DNA from: Spirochaetaceae bacterium
GTDB lineage: Bacteria > Spirochaetota > Spirochaetia > Treponematales > Breznakiellaceae
Length of the DNA: 9,026 nt
Direction: 5' to 3'
NCBI GenBank assembly: GCA_031258615.1
Contig: JAIRMP010000176.1
Location: forward strand, 1 to 9,026
In this document: positions 1 through 7,106 of the stretch, one piece after another
How the letters are laid out: each line of letters starts with the position of its first letter
Numbering within the stretch: position 1 is the first letter of the stretch
The notes under the pieces: generated by a model
Databases searched by the model: none
What the model was told of the DNA's origin: nothing
What the model saw: the letters and a program-made list of their open reading frames with translations, nothing else
Translations under genes and position numbers: made by a program

Positions 1-298
1 GCGGTTCGTTCCGTAAGGAAATTTATAATAGTGAGGGTCTACTACCAATTTTTTGTTGATGTTACCAGTTCGGACCGCCGCAGAGCGGCGGGGTATTAGA
101 CCCTACAGGCGGAATAAACACCATCTGAGCATATGGGAAGAACTGGTCAAAGTCTTCCACGGTCAATATTCTTTCCCTTTTGACCTCTCGGCGGCTGAAT
201 AGATACCTTTGATAAAATATCACAAAGTATAATTGGTATTTTTAAAACCTGAAAATCCCTGCAAATTACACGGGTATTTACCTCGTTACCAGGAATCT
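1..298. other. Non-coding region downstream of lpd, with several inverted repeats
   Basis: This stretch after the lpd stop is visibly less GC-rich than the operon, and I find no convincing gene in it. It contains several inverted repeats: TTCC-GTAA-GGAA at 9-20; an 8-bp pair AGGGTCTA (34-41) with TAGACCCT (97-104); an 8-bp pair ACCAGTTC (64-71) with GAACTGGT (140-147); and a tight hairpin at 75-91 listed separately. The last two pairings are mutually compatible only in part, so a single fold is not established. On the minus strand, past the lpd stop, 205-225 can form a weak AT-rich stem (CTTTG with CAAAG), but no T run follows it, so the operon's terminator is not identified. Confidence 0.6.
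75..91. repeat. Tight GC hairpin, CGC-AGA-GCG core
   Basis: CCGCCGC (75-81), loop AGA (82-84), GCGGCGG (85-91): a perfect 7-bp stem with a 3-nt loop. It has the same architecture as the hairpins clustered at 7419-7627, with core CGC-NNN-GCG and arms that differ from the other copies yet still pair. No T run follows on either strand, so it does not look like a standard intrinsic terminator. Confidence 0.6.
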
Positions 299-1729
299 TT
301 ACAGCCCGCCCCGACCGAGAGCGTCCTTTGCCGCCTGCGCTATCGTTTCGCCGTATGAGGGGTGGGGGAACACGGTTTCCGCGATACAGTTTGCCGCAGC
401 GCCGGCTTCTATGGCCTCCAGCGCCCAGGAAACGAGTTCCGTGGCGCGGTTGCAGAAGAACTGCGCCCCTATGATGGCGCGCTTTTCAGCGTGAAACACG
501 AGTTTGATGAAGCCCCGCTCCATGTTTTCCAGCGCCGCCTTTCCGTTGGCCCCGAAAACACCTTTGCCGGCGATGGCGGGGATACCCTCTCTTTCGGCCT
601 CCGCCAGGCTCAAACCCGCGGAGGAAATCTCAGGCGTCGTGTACACGCAGGCCGGGACTACGAAGCGCGGTTTTGGCGGAGGGGCGGCGATCTTGTTGAT
701 AGCCGCGGCGATGCAGAGGGCGGCATAGTTACCCTGGGCTTCCGCCGCGTGCGCAAGCTGGAGTCCGGAGCAGAAAGCCCCGCCGCTTATGTCCCCTGCC
801 GCATAAACGCCGGGGATGGAGCTCATCATGGTTTCGTCGAGCGCGATAAAGCCCTTTTCCGTGAGCGCGGGGAGGATACCCGGCGCGAACAGGGCGGCGG
901 CATAGGGTTTTCTCCCCGCCGCCATCAGTACCGCGTCCGCCTCGACCGCCGGAACGCCGCTTCCGCCGTCCTCCTGGCCGGAAAACACCACCCGCAGAGC
1001 GCCGCGCTCCCCCTCTATCGCCCCTATCTGCGAGCCGGTCAACACCTTTACGCCGCGCTTCTTGAACAGGAAGGCAAGATTCTGGCCGATTTCTCTGTCC
1101 ATAGCGGCAAGCAGGGAGGGGAGGGTTTCGATGATGGTAACCTCGCTGCCAAAGGCGCTGTAAGCGGCGGCGAATTCCACGCCTATAACCCCGCCCCCTA
1201 TGATGGCGAGGCGCGGCGGCACGCCGGGGGAGTCCCCGCCGCCAAGTATGTCATCGCTCGTGTAAACGCCGTCCAGCCCGTTTCCCGGTATGGGAAGCCG
1301 CGCCGGGACCGTGCCGGCGGCGATCAGTATAGCCTGAGCCGTTATGACCGTGCCTCCGGCTATAGAAACGCGGTCCGGCGCCTCTATGCGGGCCTCGCCC
1401 TCCTCAAGGCGTACCCCCGCCTTGAGGAGGGCGGCGCTCTGGTTTTTCCTCAAGCTTCCTACCACCGTGTCCTTCCAGGCGGCAAGACGGGAAAAGTCGA
1501 AGCGCGGTTCTCCGGCGGCAACGCCGTACAGTTCGCCCTCGCGTATATCCCGCAACAGTTCCGCGGCCCGCAGAAAGACCTTTGTGGGGATGCAGCCCCG
1601 GTTAAGGCAGGTTCCGCCTATGTCCGCCTTTTCAACAAGGCAGACGCTTAAGCCCAAAGAGCGGGCTTTGAAGGCTGCCGCCGCCCCTGCCGGGCCTGAG
1701 CCTATAATCGCAAGATCAAACTGTTCCAT
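299..1729 (-). CDS. lpd: Dihydrolipoamide dehydrogenase (E3 / glycine cleavage L-protein)
   Basis: FAD-dependent enzyme that reoxidises the dihydrolipoyl arm of GcvH and reduces NAD; cytoplasmic. Visible in the 476-residue product: FAD-binding GSGPAG (10-15); redox-active disulfide motif GGTCLNRGC with Cys41 and Cys46; NAD-binding GGGVIG (178-183); second FAD motif PGVYAAGD (306-313); and C-terminal HPSYGE, giving the expected His456/Glu461 pair of the neighbouring subunit's active site. It starts directly with the FAD fold, so it lacks the N-terminal lipoyl domain found on some bacterial E3 proteins. Length is normal for the family. The ATG overlaps the lplA stop by 1 nt (TAATG), with GAGG a few bases upstream. 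It is last in the operon, and no PDH or OGDH subunit genes are visible, so dedication to glycine cleavage is the simplest reading. It could also serve other lipoyl complexes encoded elsewhere. Confidence 0.95.
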   Translation of the reverse strand: MEQFDLAIIGSGPAGAAAAFKARSLGLSVCLVEKADIGGTCLNRGCIPTKVFLRAAELLRDIREGELYGVAAGEPRFDFSRLAAWKDTVVGSLRKNQSAALLKAGVRLEEGEARIEAPDRVSIAGGTVITAQAILIAAGTVPARLPIPGNGLDGVYTSDDILGGGDSPGVPPRLAIIGGGVIGVEFAAAYSAFGSEVTIIETLPSLLAAMDREIGQNLAFLFKKRGVKVLTGSQIGAIEGERGALRVVFSGQEDGGSGVPAVEADAVLMAAGRKPYAAALFAPGILPALTEKGFIALDETMMSSIPGVYAAGDISGGAFCSGLQLAHAAEAQGNYAALCIAAAINKIAAPPPKPRFVVPACVYTTPEISSAGLSLAEAEREGIPAIAGKGVFGANGKAALENMERGFIKLVFHAEKRAIIGAQFFCNRATELVSWALEAIEAGAAANCIAETVFPHPSYGETIAQAAKDALGRGGL

Positions 1730-2739
1730 TAGCTGTCCTCAAATACCATCGCGGCAATATCGCGGGCGTACGTCCACAATTCGCTTCCCGGGGGATAGTC
1801 TGCGGAAAGTTTTTCCGTCAGGGCTTCCCTGTTAAAGTCCGCGCCGTTGAGCCGTTCCGCCGCGCTGATGATAAAATCGCCGTCCATCGCGTCCGAAAAG
1901 ATATGCGCGGCGGCGATCCGGTTTTCCTTCACGTCAAAGCGCATCTCCACACCTCCCCAGGGGAAACGGCGGGCAGCCTTGAACCGGAAATCAGGATTTT
2001 TGCCGTACTTCCATTCCGGCGAGGAAAAACGCGCCACAAGCTTGGGAAACCGCTCACCTCCGCCCTCAAACAGCGCTTCGGGCGGCGCTTCCGGTTTTTC
2101 CGCGTTGATACGGTACACTTCGTCAAAAGCGGCGCAGAGGCTTTGGATAAGGGCGGGGATCGTGAGGCCGGCCATACAGTCCGCGAGGTTTACGATGCGG
2201 CTCCGCACGGAGGCCACCCCCTTGCTCCGTATCTTGTCGGCGGACGCGGAGAGGTAGCGGCCCGCCGCCGCCATATCCGTATGCACTAGCAGGGTGCCGT
2301 GATGGTAGGCGTTAGCCCCCGCGCGGTAGAACGCGTTGCCGGAGAATTTGCGTCCGCCAGTCTCAATATCGTTGCGCCCCGTCCGCACCGCGTCTATCCC
2401 AAGGTTTCTGACGGCAAGCAGGATCACCTCGCTCTGCCGCTCCACATCGTAGTCCTCCTTAGGCACAAGAAAGGTGAAGTTCAGGTTGCCCGAATCGTGG
2501 AACACCGCCCCGCCGCCTGAAAGACGGCGGGCAAGAAAGCCCCCGTCCCGCTCCAGTTCCTCCACCCTGCATTCCGCCCACGCATTCTGGTTACGCCCTA
2601 TAACCACGGTACGCTCGTTCTGCCACAGGTAGAGGATGCAGGTTCCGGCGGGAACATTTTCCAGCAAGAAGGCTTCACGGGCTATGTTCCCGTAGGGGTT
2701 TGTCTCGGGACTACGTACAACAATACCCTTAAGTATCAT
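1729..2739 (-). CDS. lplA: Lipoate-protein ligase A
   Basis: Activates free lipoate with ATP and attaches it to a lysine of lipoyl-domain proteins; here the obvious client is GcvH, encoded three genes upstream. In the 336-residue product the lipoate-binding motif RRLSGGGAVFHDSGN spans 71-85 (Arg71-Arg72, GGG, His81-Asp82). GGRKFSGNAF carries the expected catalytic lysine at Lys131, followed by HHGTLL (146-151). The C-terminal part, from about residue 245, has the SPEWKYGKNP signature of the LplA accessory domain, so this is a full-length two-domain ligase. The start ATG overlaps the gcvPB stop (ATGA, 4 nt). There is no recognisable Shine-Dalgarno ahead of it, which suggests translation by coupling to gcvPB. 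Presence of a ligase in the operon implies use of scavenged lipoate; lipoate synthase or LipB genes are not in the window but could lie elsewhere. Confidence 0.93.
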   Translation of the reverse strand: MILKGIVVRSPETNPYGNIAREAFLLENVPAGTCILYLWQNERTVVIGRNQNAWAECRVEELERDGGFLARRLSGGGAVFHDSGNLNFTFLVPKEDYDVERQSEVILLAVRNLGIDAVRTGRNDIETGGRKFSGNAFYRAGANAYHHGTLLVHTDMAAAGRYLSASADKIRSKGVASVRSRIVNLADCMAGLTIPALIQSLCAAFDEVYRINAEKPEAPPEALFEGGGERFPKLVARFSSPEWKYGKNPDFRFKAARRFPWGGVEMRFDVKENRIAAAHIFSDAMDGDFIISAAERLNGADFNREALTEKLSADYPPGSELWTYARDIAAMVFEDS

Positions 2740-4151
2740 GACGGAACGTAACGCAGCACAGGTTTTCGCGCCGCCTGCACCTCGTCCGGCCTTAGGATAA
2801 CGGTGTTGACAGGCGCGGCATGGAGGCTTTCGCTGTCTTCCAGTATTTGATCGTAAATCGACAGGAATGCCGCCGCCGCCTCGTCCAGCGTTTCCTTCGA
2901 TTCGGTCTCGGTAGGCTCTATCATCAGTGCCTCGTGGACGATCAGCGGGAAGTAGATCGTAGGCGGATGCATCCCCCTATCCTGCAATGCCTTTGCGACA
3001 TCCAGCGCGGAGACCCCGTGGGAGGCTTTCAGCTTTTCCAGCGAGATCACGAACTCGTGCATACAGGGTCCAGGATAGGCGGGCGGAAACTTGTCCCGCA
3101 GCTTTTCCATCAGATAGTTCGCGTTGAGGACGGCGTTCCGGGCTACTTCCGGGATGTTTTCCTTTCCCAGGGTCAGAAGGTAGGCCAGCGCCCGCACAAC
3201 GACGAGGAAATTTCCGTCGAATGCCCGCACCCGCCCTATGCTCTGCGCCCCGTCCGAGGCCGGGAAAGTTCCGGAAACGGGCAGGAAGGGTACGAGAAAA
3301 TCCTTGCAGCCCACCACGCCGGAACCGGGCCCGCCCCCGCCGTGCGGAGTCGAAAACGATTTGTGGAGGTTAAAGTGAACCACGTCAAAACCCATGTCCC
3401 CGGGACGGACTATACCCATGATCGCGTTAAGGTTTGCCCCGTCGTAGTAGTTAAGCCCGCCGGCCTTGTGGACGATTCTCGTGATCTCAAGGATGTTTGG
3501 ATCGAAGAGGCCCACCGTATTCGGGTTAGTGAGCATGAGTCCCGCAGTATCGGGCCCGGTAACGGCCTTTAGCGCGTCAAGGTCGACACAGCCGTCCGGC
3601 CCGGAAGCGATGTTCACAACGGAAAAGCCCGCCATCACCGCGCTGGCCGGATTCGTGCCGTGGGCGCTGTCCGGGACTATGATCTTCGTGCGCGCGGCGT
3701 CCTTCCGGCTTTCGTGGTACGCCTTGAACAGCAGGAGGCCGGCAAACTCACCGTGAGCGCCCGCCGCCGGTTCAAAGTTCATCGCGTCCATACCGGCAAT
3801 TTCGCGGAGGTATTGGGAGGCAAGCTCCAGAACCTTACGGCAGCCCCGCGTTGTGTGGTCAGGCTGCAACGGGTGGACGCCGGTAAAGCCGGGCAGACCG
3901 GCAAGCTCCTCGTTCAACTTGGGGTTGTACTTCATAGTGCAGGAACCTAGCGGGTAAAAGCCGTCGTTCACGCCAAAGACCCGCTTAGCCAACGCGCTGT
4001 AGTGGCGGGAAATCTGATTTTCATCCAGAGCGGGAAGGCGGGCCGGCTTCTTACGCGCCGCCCAGTCCGGCAGCGGCGCTTCGGGCACATCGCAGGGCGG
4101 AAGCACGGAACAGCCGGCTCCGGGCTTTGTTTTTTCAAAAATCAGCTTCAT
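2736..4151 (-). CDS. gcvPB: Glycine dehydrogenase (decarboxylating) subunit 2, P-protein beta
   Basis: PLP-bearing half of the two-subunit P-protein. With GcvPA it decarboxylates glycine and transfers the aminomethyl group to lipoyl-GcvH. The 471-residue product carries the family's PLP-lysine motif NLHKSFSTPHGGGGPGSG, with the Schiff-base lysine at Lys264. Upstream are conserved segments such as GFYPLGSCTMKYNPK (64-78) and FEPAAGAHGE (126-135), and DSAHGTNPAS (161-170) as expected for fold-type I PLP enzymes of this family. Length is normal for a split P-protein, whereas fused forms are about 950 residues. The ATG at 4151 has GGAGGG 5 nt upstream. It starts 15 nt after the gcvPA stop and ends in a 4-nt overlap with lplA. 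The start region is a near-perfect copy of the sequence at the gcvPA stop (see 4147-4181). Confidence 0.96.
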   Translation of the reverse strand: MKLIFEKTKPGAGCSVLPPCDVPEAPLPDWAARKKPARLPALDENQISRHYSALAKRVFGVNDGFYPLGSCTMKYNPKLNEELAGLPGFTGVHPLQPDHTTRGCRKVLELASQYLREIAGMDAMNFEPAAGAHGEFAGLLLFKAYHESRKDAARTKIIVPDSAHGTNPASAVMAGFSVVNIASGPDGCVDLDALKAVTGPDTAGLMLTNPNTVGLFDPNILEITRIVHKAGGLNYYDGANLNAIMGIVRPGDMGFDVVHFNLHKSFSTPHGGGGPGSGVVGCKDFLVPFLPVSGTFPASDGAQSIGRVRAFDGNFLVVVRALAYLLTLGKENIPEVARNAVLNANYLMEKLRDKFPPAYPGPCMHEFVISLEKLKASHGVSALDVAKALQDRGMHPPTIYFPLIVHEALMIEPTETESKETLDEAAAAFLSIYDQILEDSESLHAAPVNTVILRPDEVQAARKPVLRYVPS

Positions 4152-4181
4152 TTTGTCCCTCCGGTTTCATTTTATCCCTCC
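4147..4181 (-). repeat. Tandem duplication of a Shine-Dalgarno plus ATG unit at the gcvPA/gcvPB junction
   Basis: Positions 4166-4181 and 4147-4162 carry the same 16 nt (minus-strand GGAGGGAYAAAATGAA) with one mismatch, offset by 19 nt. The downstream copy supplies the Shine-Dalgarno and ATG of gcvPB. The upstream copy puts GGAGGG and an ATG (4170-4168) across the gcvPA stop. That upstream ATG opens an 11-codon frame (MKPEGQNEADF) ending at 4135, out of frame with gcvPB and running past its start. Either it is a chance 19-bp duplication, or it adds a re-initiation site. Confidence 0.75.
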
Positions 4182-5504
4182 CATAGTTTCCAGTCTTTCC
4201 AAAATGCTTACCAGAATGTCGATTTCTTGTTTCGTGTTGAGCTCGGTAACGCACCAGAGTATGCGCTTATCAGGCAGCGGATAGCCGCCGAGTATGCCGT
4301 GTCTTTCGAGTAGGGTGAGCGTCGTCTCCACATTCGGGCATCCGGTAACAAATTCGTTGAAAAATTCACCGTTAAAAACAAGCGGAAATCCTCCGATAGC
4401 GGAAATCCGCCTTGCCGCGTAGACCGCCTTGGCGTGGCACTGCCTGGAAGCCTCCGCGAAACCCGCCTCCCCCATCACGGCAAGGTACACCGCCGCGGTC
4501 AGGGCGCAGTGCGCCTCGTTGGAACAGACATTGCTGGAAGCCTTCTCCCGGCGTATATGCTGCTCCCTCGCCTGAAGGGTAAGCACAAATGCCCTCTCCC
4601 CGGCCGCGTCCACCGTTTCCCCGACAATCCTGCCGGGAAGTTTCCGCATCAGCGGGCTCTTGCAGGCCATAAAACCGAGGTAGGGCCCGCCGAACGCAAG
4701 CGGCAGGCCCAGCGGCTGCCCCTCACCGACAGCTATGTCCGCGCCGCACACGCCGGGGCTTTCCATGATACCCAGCGACATAGGGTTTACACCGAGAACC
4801 AAGAGGCCGCCGGCATCGTGAACGGTGGAGGCCGCCTTTGGTACATCCTCAACCAGGCCGTAAAAGTTGGGGTTTTGCAGGTAGAAGCAGGCGGCGTTCT
4901 TATCGCCGTTTAGCTTTTCCTGGAGGGCGGCGAGGTCCGTCCTCCCGTCCCTTCCTTCGGGAACAACGGTGAGCGGCAGCCCGTAGGCCCAGCAGTAGGT
5001 GCGTACCGTTTCTATCACCTGCGGGTGCGCCGTGGCGGAGACGTACACGCCGTTCTTCCCCCGGTCGCGGCACATATTTACCCCTTCCGCCGCCGCGCTG
5101 GCCCCGTCGTAAATTGAGGCGTTGGAGACATCCATGCCGGTAAGCTCGCATACCATGCTCTGATACTCGAATATTGACTGCAACAGCCCCTGGCTGATCT
5201 CCGCCTGGTAGGGCGTGTACGCGGTAACAAAACTTTCGTTGGCGGTGATCCGTTTAACAGCCGCCGGTATGTAATGCCGGTACGCCCCTGCCCCCCGGAA
5301 CATCACCGGGAAGACTTTGTTTTCGTCCGCCAGCGCCCCCAGCTTCCGGGAAACTTCAAGCTCTGACATACCGGCGTCCACACGCAGATCCTTGATCCGC
5401 GTTGCTTCCGGGACGGCGGCAAACAGCTCATCAATCGACTTTCTGCCGGTAAACGCCAGCATCCGGAGGCGCTCGGCCTCTGTGTTCGGAATATAGGAGC
5501 CCAT
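4167..5504 (-). CDS. gcvPA: Glycine dehydrogenase (decarboxylating) subunit 1, P-protein alpha
   Basis: Partner of GcvPB in the heterotetrameric P-protein; this half resembles the PLP-fold domain but lacks the PLP lysine motif. Recognisable family segments are YIPNTEAERLRML at the N-terminus, FRGAGAYRHYIP, TPYQAEISQGLLQSIFEYQ, NASIYDGASAAAEG, and REQHIRREKASSNVCSNEA toward the C-terminus. I place the start at ATG 5504, giving MGSYIPNT and 445 residues. GAGGAG (5515-5510) lies 5 nt upstream of it. An in-frame GTG at 5510 would add two residues, but it overlaps the Shine-Dalgarno itself and gives an N-terminus less like the family. With the ATG start the gene begins 2 nt after the gcvH stop; with GTG it would overlap it. 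The downstream gap to gcvPB is 15 nt. Confidence 0.95.
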   Translation of the reverse strand: MGSYIPNTEAERLRMLAFTGRKSIDELFAAVPEATRIKDLRVDAGMSELEVSRKLGALADENKVFPVMFRGAGAYRHYIPAAVKRITANESFVTAYTPYQAEISQGLLQSIFEYQSMVCELTGMDVSNASIYDGASAAAEGVNMCRDRGKNGVYVSATAHPQVIETVRTYCWAYGLPLTVVPEGRDGRTDLAALQEKLNGDKNAACFYLQNPNFYGLVEDVPKAASTVHDAGGLLVLGVNPMSLGIMESPGVCGADIAVGEGQPLGLPLAFGGPYLGFMACKSPLMRKLPGRIVGETVDAAGERAFVLTLQAREQHIRREKASSNVCSNEAHCALTAAVYLAVMGEAGFAEASRQCHAKAVYAARRISAIGGFPLVFNGEFFNEFVTGCPNVETTLTLLERHGILGGYPLPDKRILWCVTELNTKQEIDILVSILERLETMGGIK

Positions 5505-5506
5505 AA

Positions 5507-5884
5507 TCACTCCTCGGGGAGCAAGGCCCGGTACTCCGCCGCGGACAGCAGTTCACCTTCCGGTACCGTTCCCGTCCCGCGGATCAGCCACGCCTCGTAA
5601 GGCGACTGGTTTATCAGCTCCGGGGCCGATAACAGCGCCTCGTTCACTTCTTTGACGGCGCCGTCCAGCGGGCTGAAAATGTCGGAAACCCCTTTTACCG
5701 ATTCCACATCGGCAAATGATGCCCCGCTTGTCAGCTTATCCCCCGGCTGGGGCAGGTTGACAAACACGATGTCCCCCAACTCCGACTGGGCATAATCGCT
5801 CAGCCCGATCTCGATGCTTCCTTCATCCAGGAACCTTACCCACTCGTGGGTCTTTGTGTACTTAAAATCCTCAGGCAAGTTCAT
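5507..5884 (-). CDS. gcvH: Glycine cleavage system H-protein (lipoyl carrier)
   Basis: Small lipoyl protein that shuttles the aminomethyl group from the P-protein to GcvT and then presents the reduced arm to Lpd. The 125-residue length is typical. The lipoylation motif DVESVKGVSDIFSPLDG puts the modified lysine at Lys64. The N-terminal LPEDFKYTKTHEWV and the central GLSDYAQSELGDIVFVNLP are classic H-protein segments, and INQSPYEAWL near the C-terminus also fits. The ATG at 5884 is preceded by AAGGAG about 7 nt upstream and starts 12 nt after the gcvT stop. The only lipoyl-domain protein visible in the window, it is the evident substrate of both LplA and Lpd encoded downstream. Confidence 0.97.
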   Translation of the reverse strand: MNLPEDFKYTKTHEWVRFLDEGSIEIGLSDYAQSELGDIVFVNLPQPGDKLTSGASFADVESVKGVSDIFSPLDGAVKEVNEALLSAPELINQSPYEAWLIRGTGTVPEGELLSAAEYRALLPEE

Positions 5885-5896
5885 GTTATTTCTCCT

Positions 5897-6982
5897 TCAA
5901 TAAGGTTTTGTATAGAATGGCAGCGCGTGGATTTCCGCCTCCACACGTCTGCCGCGTACATCGACCGTTACCGGCGTCCCGGGCTTCGCCACCTCGGCGT
6001 CAACCAGCGCCATAGCAAACGCTCCCTTGAGCCAGGGGCAAAATGTGCCGGACGTGGTCTTTCCCGCCGGCTTTTCGCCGAAAAACACGTCCTCGTGTTC
6101 CCGGACTATCCCCCGTCCCGTAACGCGAAGCCCTGTCCGCACACGCTGCGGCCTCTCCTTTCCCAGCAGCGCCTTCTTCCCGATGAAATCCGGCTTGTCC
6201 ATCCTGACGGCAAAGCCGAGCGCCGCCTCGAACGGGCTTACCTCCTCGTCCATCTCGTGGCCGTAAAGCGGCATAGAGGCTTCAAGCCGCAGCGTATCTC
6301 TCGCCCCAAGCCCGCAGGGAATGAGGCCGGCGCCCTTCCCCGCGTCAAGCAGCCTTTCCCAAAGGCTCTCCGCCTTTTCCGGCGGGCAGAAAAGCTCAAA
6401 GCCCGCCTCGCCCGTGTAGCCTGTGCGGGAGACAACGCAGTCTATGCCCGCGACATTCCCGTTTTCGATCAGCGTATAGTATTTTTCAGGGATTGTTTTT
6501 GAAAGCGTCCCCAGTATGGCCGTGGAAGCGGGCCCCTGGAGGGCAATCTCGGCGATCGAGTCGGAAATGTCCTCAAACGAAACATCCGGGCCGGACAGCC
6601 GCTCCCGTATCCACGCGGCGTCCTTGTCACGGTTTGCCGCGTTCACCACCAGCATATAGCGGTCCTCGTCCATCCTGCAAACCACCAGGTCATCGACAAC
6701 GCCGCCTTTCTCGTTGCACATCAGCGTATACCGCACCCGGCCCAAGCTCATCCCGGTAAAGTCGTTGGTGAGGATACGCTGGAGGTTAGACAGCGCGGCC
6801 TGACCTTTGATAACGAATTCGCCCATGTGGGACACGTCAAAAAGACCGGCGCAATTTCGCACCGCGTTGTGTTCGGTGATCACGCCGCTCTCGTACTGCA
6901 CGGGAAGCAGGTAGCCCGCGAACGGAACTATCTTTCCGCCGTGAGCCTTGTGCCATTGATATAGGGGAGTTTTATTTTCCAA
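5897..6982 (-). CDS. gcvT: Aminomethyltransferase (glycine cleavage T-protein), TTG start
   Basis: Tetrahydrofolate-dependent enzyme that releases ammonia from aminomethyl-lipoyl GcvH and makes 5,10-methylene-THF. The 361-residue product shows the family's landmarks: FAGYLLPVQY (21-30), LFDVSHMGE (47-55), NEKGGVVDD with the folate-site aspartates at 97-98, RTGYTGEAGFELFCP mid-protein, and a C-terminal OB-like GCV_T_C region. The start is TTG (6982-6980), supported by a strong AAGGAGG 5 nt upstream. The next in-frame Met, in SHMGE, would delete a conserved region. It is the first gene of the operon, and a non-ATG start behind a riboswitch leader may further limit basal expression. The FAGYLLPVQY segment differs slightly from the commoner FAG-W/Y-x-MPVQY form. 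Confidence 0.96.
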   Translation of the reverse strand: MENKTPLYQWHKAHGGKIVPFAGYLLPVQYESGVITEHNAVRNCAGLFDVSHMGEFVIKGQAALSNLQRILTNDFTGMSLGRVRYTLMCNEKGGVVDDLVVCRMDEDRYMLVVNAANRDKDAAWIRERLSGPDVSFEDISDSIAEIALQGPASTAILGTLSKTIPEKYYTLIENGNVAGIDCVVSRTGYTGEAGFELFCPPEKAESLWERLLDAGKGAGLIPCGLGARDTLRLEASMPLYGHEMDEEVSPFEAALGFAVRMDKPDFIGKKALLGKERPQRVRTGLRVTGRGIVREHEDVFFGEKPAGKTTSGTFCPWLKGAFAMALVDAEVAKPGTPVTVDVRGRRVEAEIHALPFYTKPY

Positions 6983-6987
6983 ATCAG

Positions 6988-7106
6988 CCTCCTTCAGGAA
7001 AAAAAGCGCTCAAACCCGGAATTTCCCGCGCCCTAAGGCCGGTTATCCCGGTGAGTCCCGCAGAACCGCGCCCTATACCCGGAAGGCGGCGGTTCATTAG
7101 TTTGCG
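6988..7106 (-). promoter_or_regulatory. Riboswitch expression platform with a sequestrable gcvT Shine-Dalgarno
   Basis: This segment lies between aptamer 2 and the gcvT start. The Shine-Dalgarno segment GAAGGAGGC (6995-6987) can pair at 8 of 9 positions with GCCGCCTTC (7090-7082), with only an A-G mismatch. The masking strand also overlaps the 5-prime arm of a competing hairpin, GAACCGC (7095-7089) with GCGGTTC (7069-7063). A further local stem, CCGG-GATAA-CCGG, lies at 7051-7039. A T7 run at 7005-6999 sits just before the Shine-Dalgarno. The complementarities are seen directly; which fold dominates with and without glycine is inferred. Confidence 0.5.
6999..7034 (-). terminator. Candidate riboswitch-controlled intrinsic terminator before gcvT
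   Basis: AGGGCGC (7034-7028) can pair with GCGCTTT (7009-7003) using G-U pairs, leaving an 18-nt loop, and the 3-prime arm runs directly into T7 (7005-6999). A longer-range alternative pairs GCGCAAAC (7107-7100) with GTTT-GA-GCGC (7015-7006), whose 5-prime arm shares a base with P1 of aptamer 2. Both are weaker than textbook terminators, so attenuation is plausible but not secure. Confidence 0.35.

Noticed and set aside
62..166. A 34-codon minus-strand frame (TTG start, LTVEDFDQFFPY...) and an opposing plus-strand frame at 59-202 that ends in FDLSAAE
   Set aside because: Both look slightly protein-like, but they overlap each other and the hairpin at 75-91, have weak or no ribosome-binding sites, and resemble no family I can name.
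209..233. Plus-strand TTGATA (209-214) and TATAAT (228-233) as a promoter
   Set aside because: The spacer is only 13 nt and no gene follows on that strand.
362..1651. Long plus-strand open frame opposite lpd, and similar long frames opposite the other gcv genes
   Set aside because: They are shadows of GC-rich minus-strand genes whose motifs are fully convincing. Their own translations are Arg-rich and show no domain.
299..6982. An undescribed enzymatic or defence system hidden in the operon
   Set aside because: Every gene matches a well-known glycine cleavage or lipoate function at normal length, with its key residues intact.
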